Positions 40,887 to 41,323 of a stretch of 41,323 nucleotides of DNA are shown piece after piece (position 1 is the stretch's first letter; each line of letters opens with the position of its first letter). The notes beneath the pieces are model-generated. The model worked only from the letters and a program-made list of their open reading frames with translations, was not told where the DNA came from and did no database searches. This DNA comes from CAZZBK01 sp964387325. GTDB lineage: Bacteria > Planctomycetota > Planctomycetia > Pirellulales > PNKZ01. Both the position numbers and the translations under genes were made by a program. The DNA lies in NCBI GenBank assembly GCA_964387325.1, contig CAYLYE010000023.1, forward strand, positions 1-41,323, read 5' to 3'.

Positions 40887-41323
40887 CTACGCCTGACTCA
40901 GCAGTCCGGCAATCGGACTGCCACGTTCCAGAATCGGCAATGGGCGGCCTGATGCGTCGTGCAGCGTGGTCGAGCGTGGATCAAACCCGAGGTGCTTGTA
41001 GATCGTGGCCAACAAATCTTCCGGCCCGACGCGACGTTCGATAGGTTCCCAACCCCGTCGATCGGTAGCGCCGATAACCTGACCCGTGCGAATCCCACCA
41101 CCTGCGAGCAACAGCGAGCCCGCTCCGGGCCAATGATCGCGACCGGGTTGTATGGTTCCGCCTGGACGGCTGCCGATGCCTCCGCCGGTGCTGGCATTTG
41201 AATTGATCTGCGGCGAACGGCCAAATTCACCTGCCACGACCACCAACACGCGACGATCGAGCCCTCGTTCATGCAAATCGGAGATCAGCGTCGAGACAGC
41301 CTGATCGAGATACGGCATCCGAT
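40887..41323 (-). CDS. DUF1501 protein, C-terminal part only (cut by window edge)
   Basis: The frame is open to the right edge and the first Met seen (41318) is internal to the family pattern, so the gene begins beyond the window. About 145 C-terminal residues are present, with the DUF1501 signature V-V-A-G-E-F-G-R-S-P, followed by G-R-D-H-W-P-G-A, G-G-G-I-R-T-G-Q-V-I-G-A-T-D and the end L-L-A-T-I-Y-K-H-L-G-F-D. These match the last third of the family and are closer to the long cytoplasm-exported DUF1501 subtype than to the complete copy at 20003-21472. A DUF1549/DUF1553 partner might lie beyond the edge. Confidence 0.9.
   Translation of the reverse strand, partial: RMPYLDQAVSTLISDLHERGLDRRVLVVVAGEFGRSPQINSNASTGGGIGSRPGGTIQPGRDHWPGAGSLLLAGGGIRTGQVIGATDRRGWEPIERRVGPEDLLATIYKHLGFDPRSTTLHDASGRPLPILERGSPIAGLLSQA

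Overview
The window is high-GC chromosomal DNA from a planctomycete, most likely of the Pirellulales type (inference). The evidence is the set of lineage-typical families: DUF1501 secreted proteins (one complete, one cut by the right edge), a giant PSCyt1/DUF1549/LamG/DUF1553 protein with a CxxCH heme motif, secreted sulfatase-like and SGNH proteins, Tat-type leaders, and many genes lacking a clear Shine-Dalgarno sequence. Dispersed 'ccacggatgaacac'-type intergenic repeats are also present.

Layout. 1-8.7 kb: a UbiD-family decarboxylase cut by the left edge, then on the minus strand a GH57 glucanotransferase/amylase, two overlapping small membrane-protein genes, enolase, a RarD-type permease and a membrane-anchored Cys-phosphatase-like protein with a long helical tail. 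8.9-13.3 kb: a translation cluster on the plus strand, rpmB (bL28)-gatC-gatA-gatB. Between gatA and gatB lie about 740 bp holding a GxxExxY nuclease-like gene, whose start and stop codons both fall inside copies of a 10-bp-periodic repeat, followed by two large inverted repeats of the same family. 13.4-19.2 kb: a DUF420 membrane protein, a sulfatase-fold protein that has lost its catalytic Cys motif, and a 1285-residue secreted glycosidase-like protein. 19.2-25.7 kb: a DtxR/MntR-type regulator, the DUF1501 + DUF1553 pair, and a TauE/SafE permease.

25.8-32.1 kb is a complete small integrative element in a tRNA-Ser(UGA) gene. A perfect 63-bp direct repeat (25868-25930 and 32047-32109), covering the tRNA 3' part from the anticodon stem onward, marks attL and attR; the excised circle would be 6,179 bp. 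All its genes are on the minus strand: an AT-rich orphan gene with an internal duplication, an excisionase-like protein, a PD-(D/E)XK-like protein, a Prim-Pol replicase, hicA-hicB and a tyrosine integrase. The most striking point is that the integrase reading frame runs through the att core. When integrated it stops in the antisense of the tRNA D-loop (512 aa). In the circle the same frame would continue through attP into 62 further codons now stranded beside attR (572 aa). The element therefore appears to change the C-terminus of its own recombinase on integration and excision.

32.1-41.3 kb is ordinary planctomycete chromosome: the original tRNA terminator, a 58-codon membrane ORF, a lactonase-type propeller, an SGNH hydrolase, a YgfZ-type folate-binding protein, a GlucD-like enolase-superfamily enzyme, a secreted protein of unknown function, a SpoU methyltransferase, a secreted five-bladed-propeller-like protein, a probable truncated hydrolase remnant, and the C-terminal part of a second DUF1501 protein.
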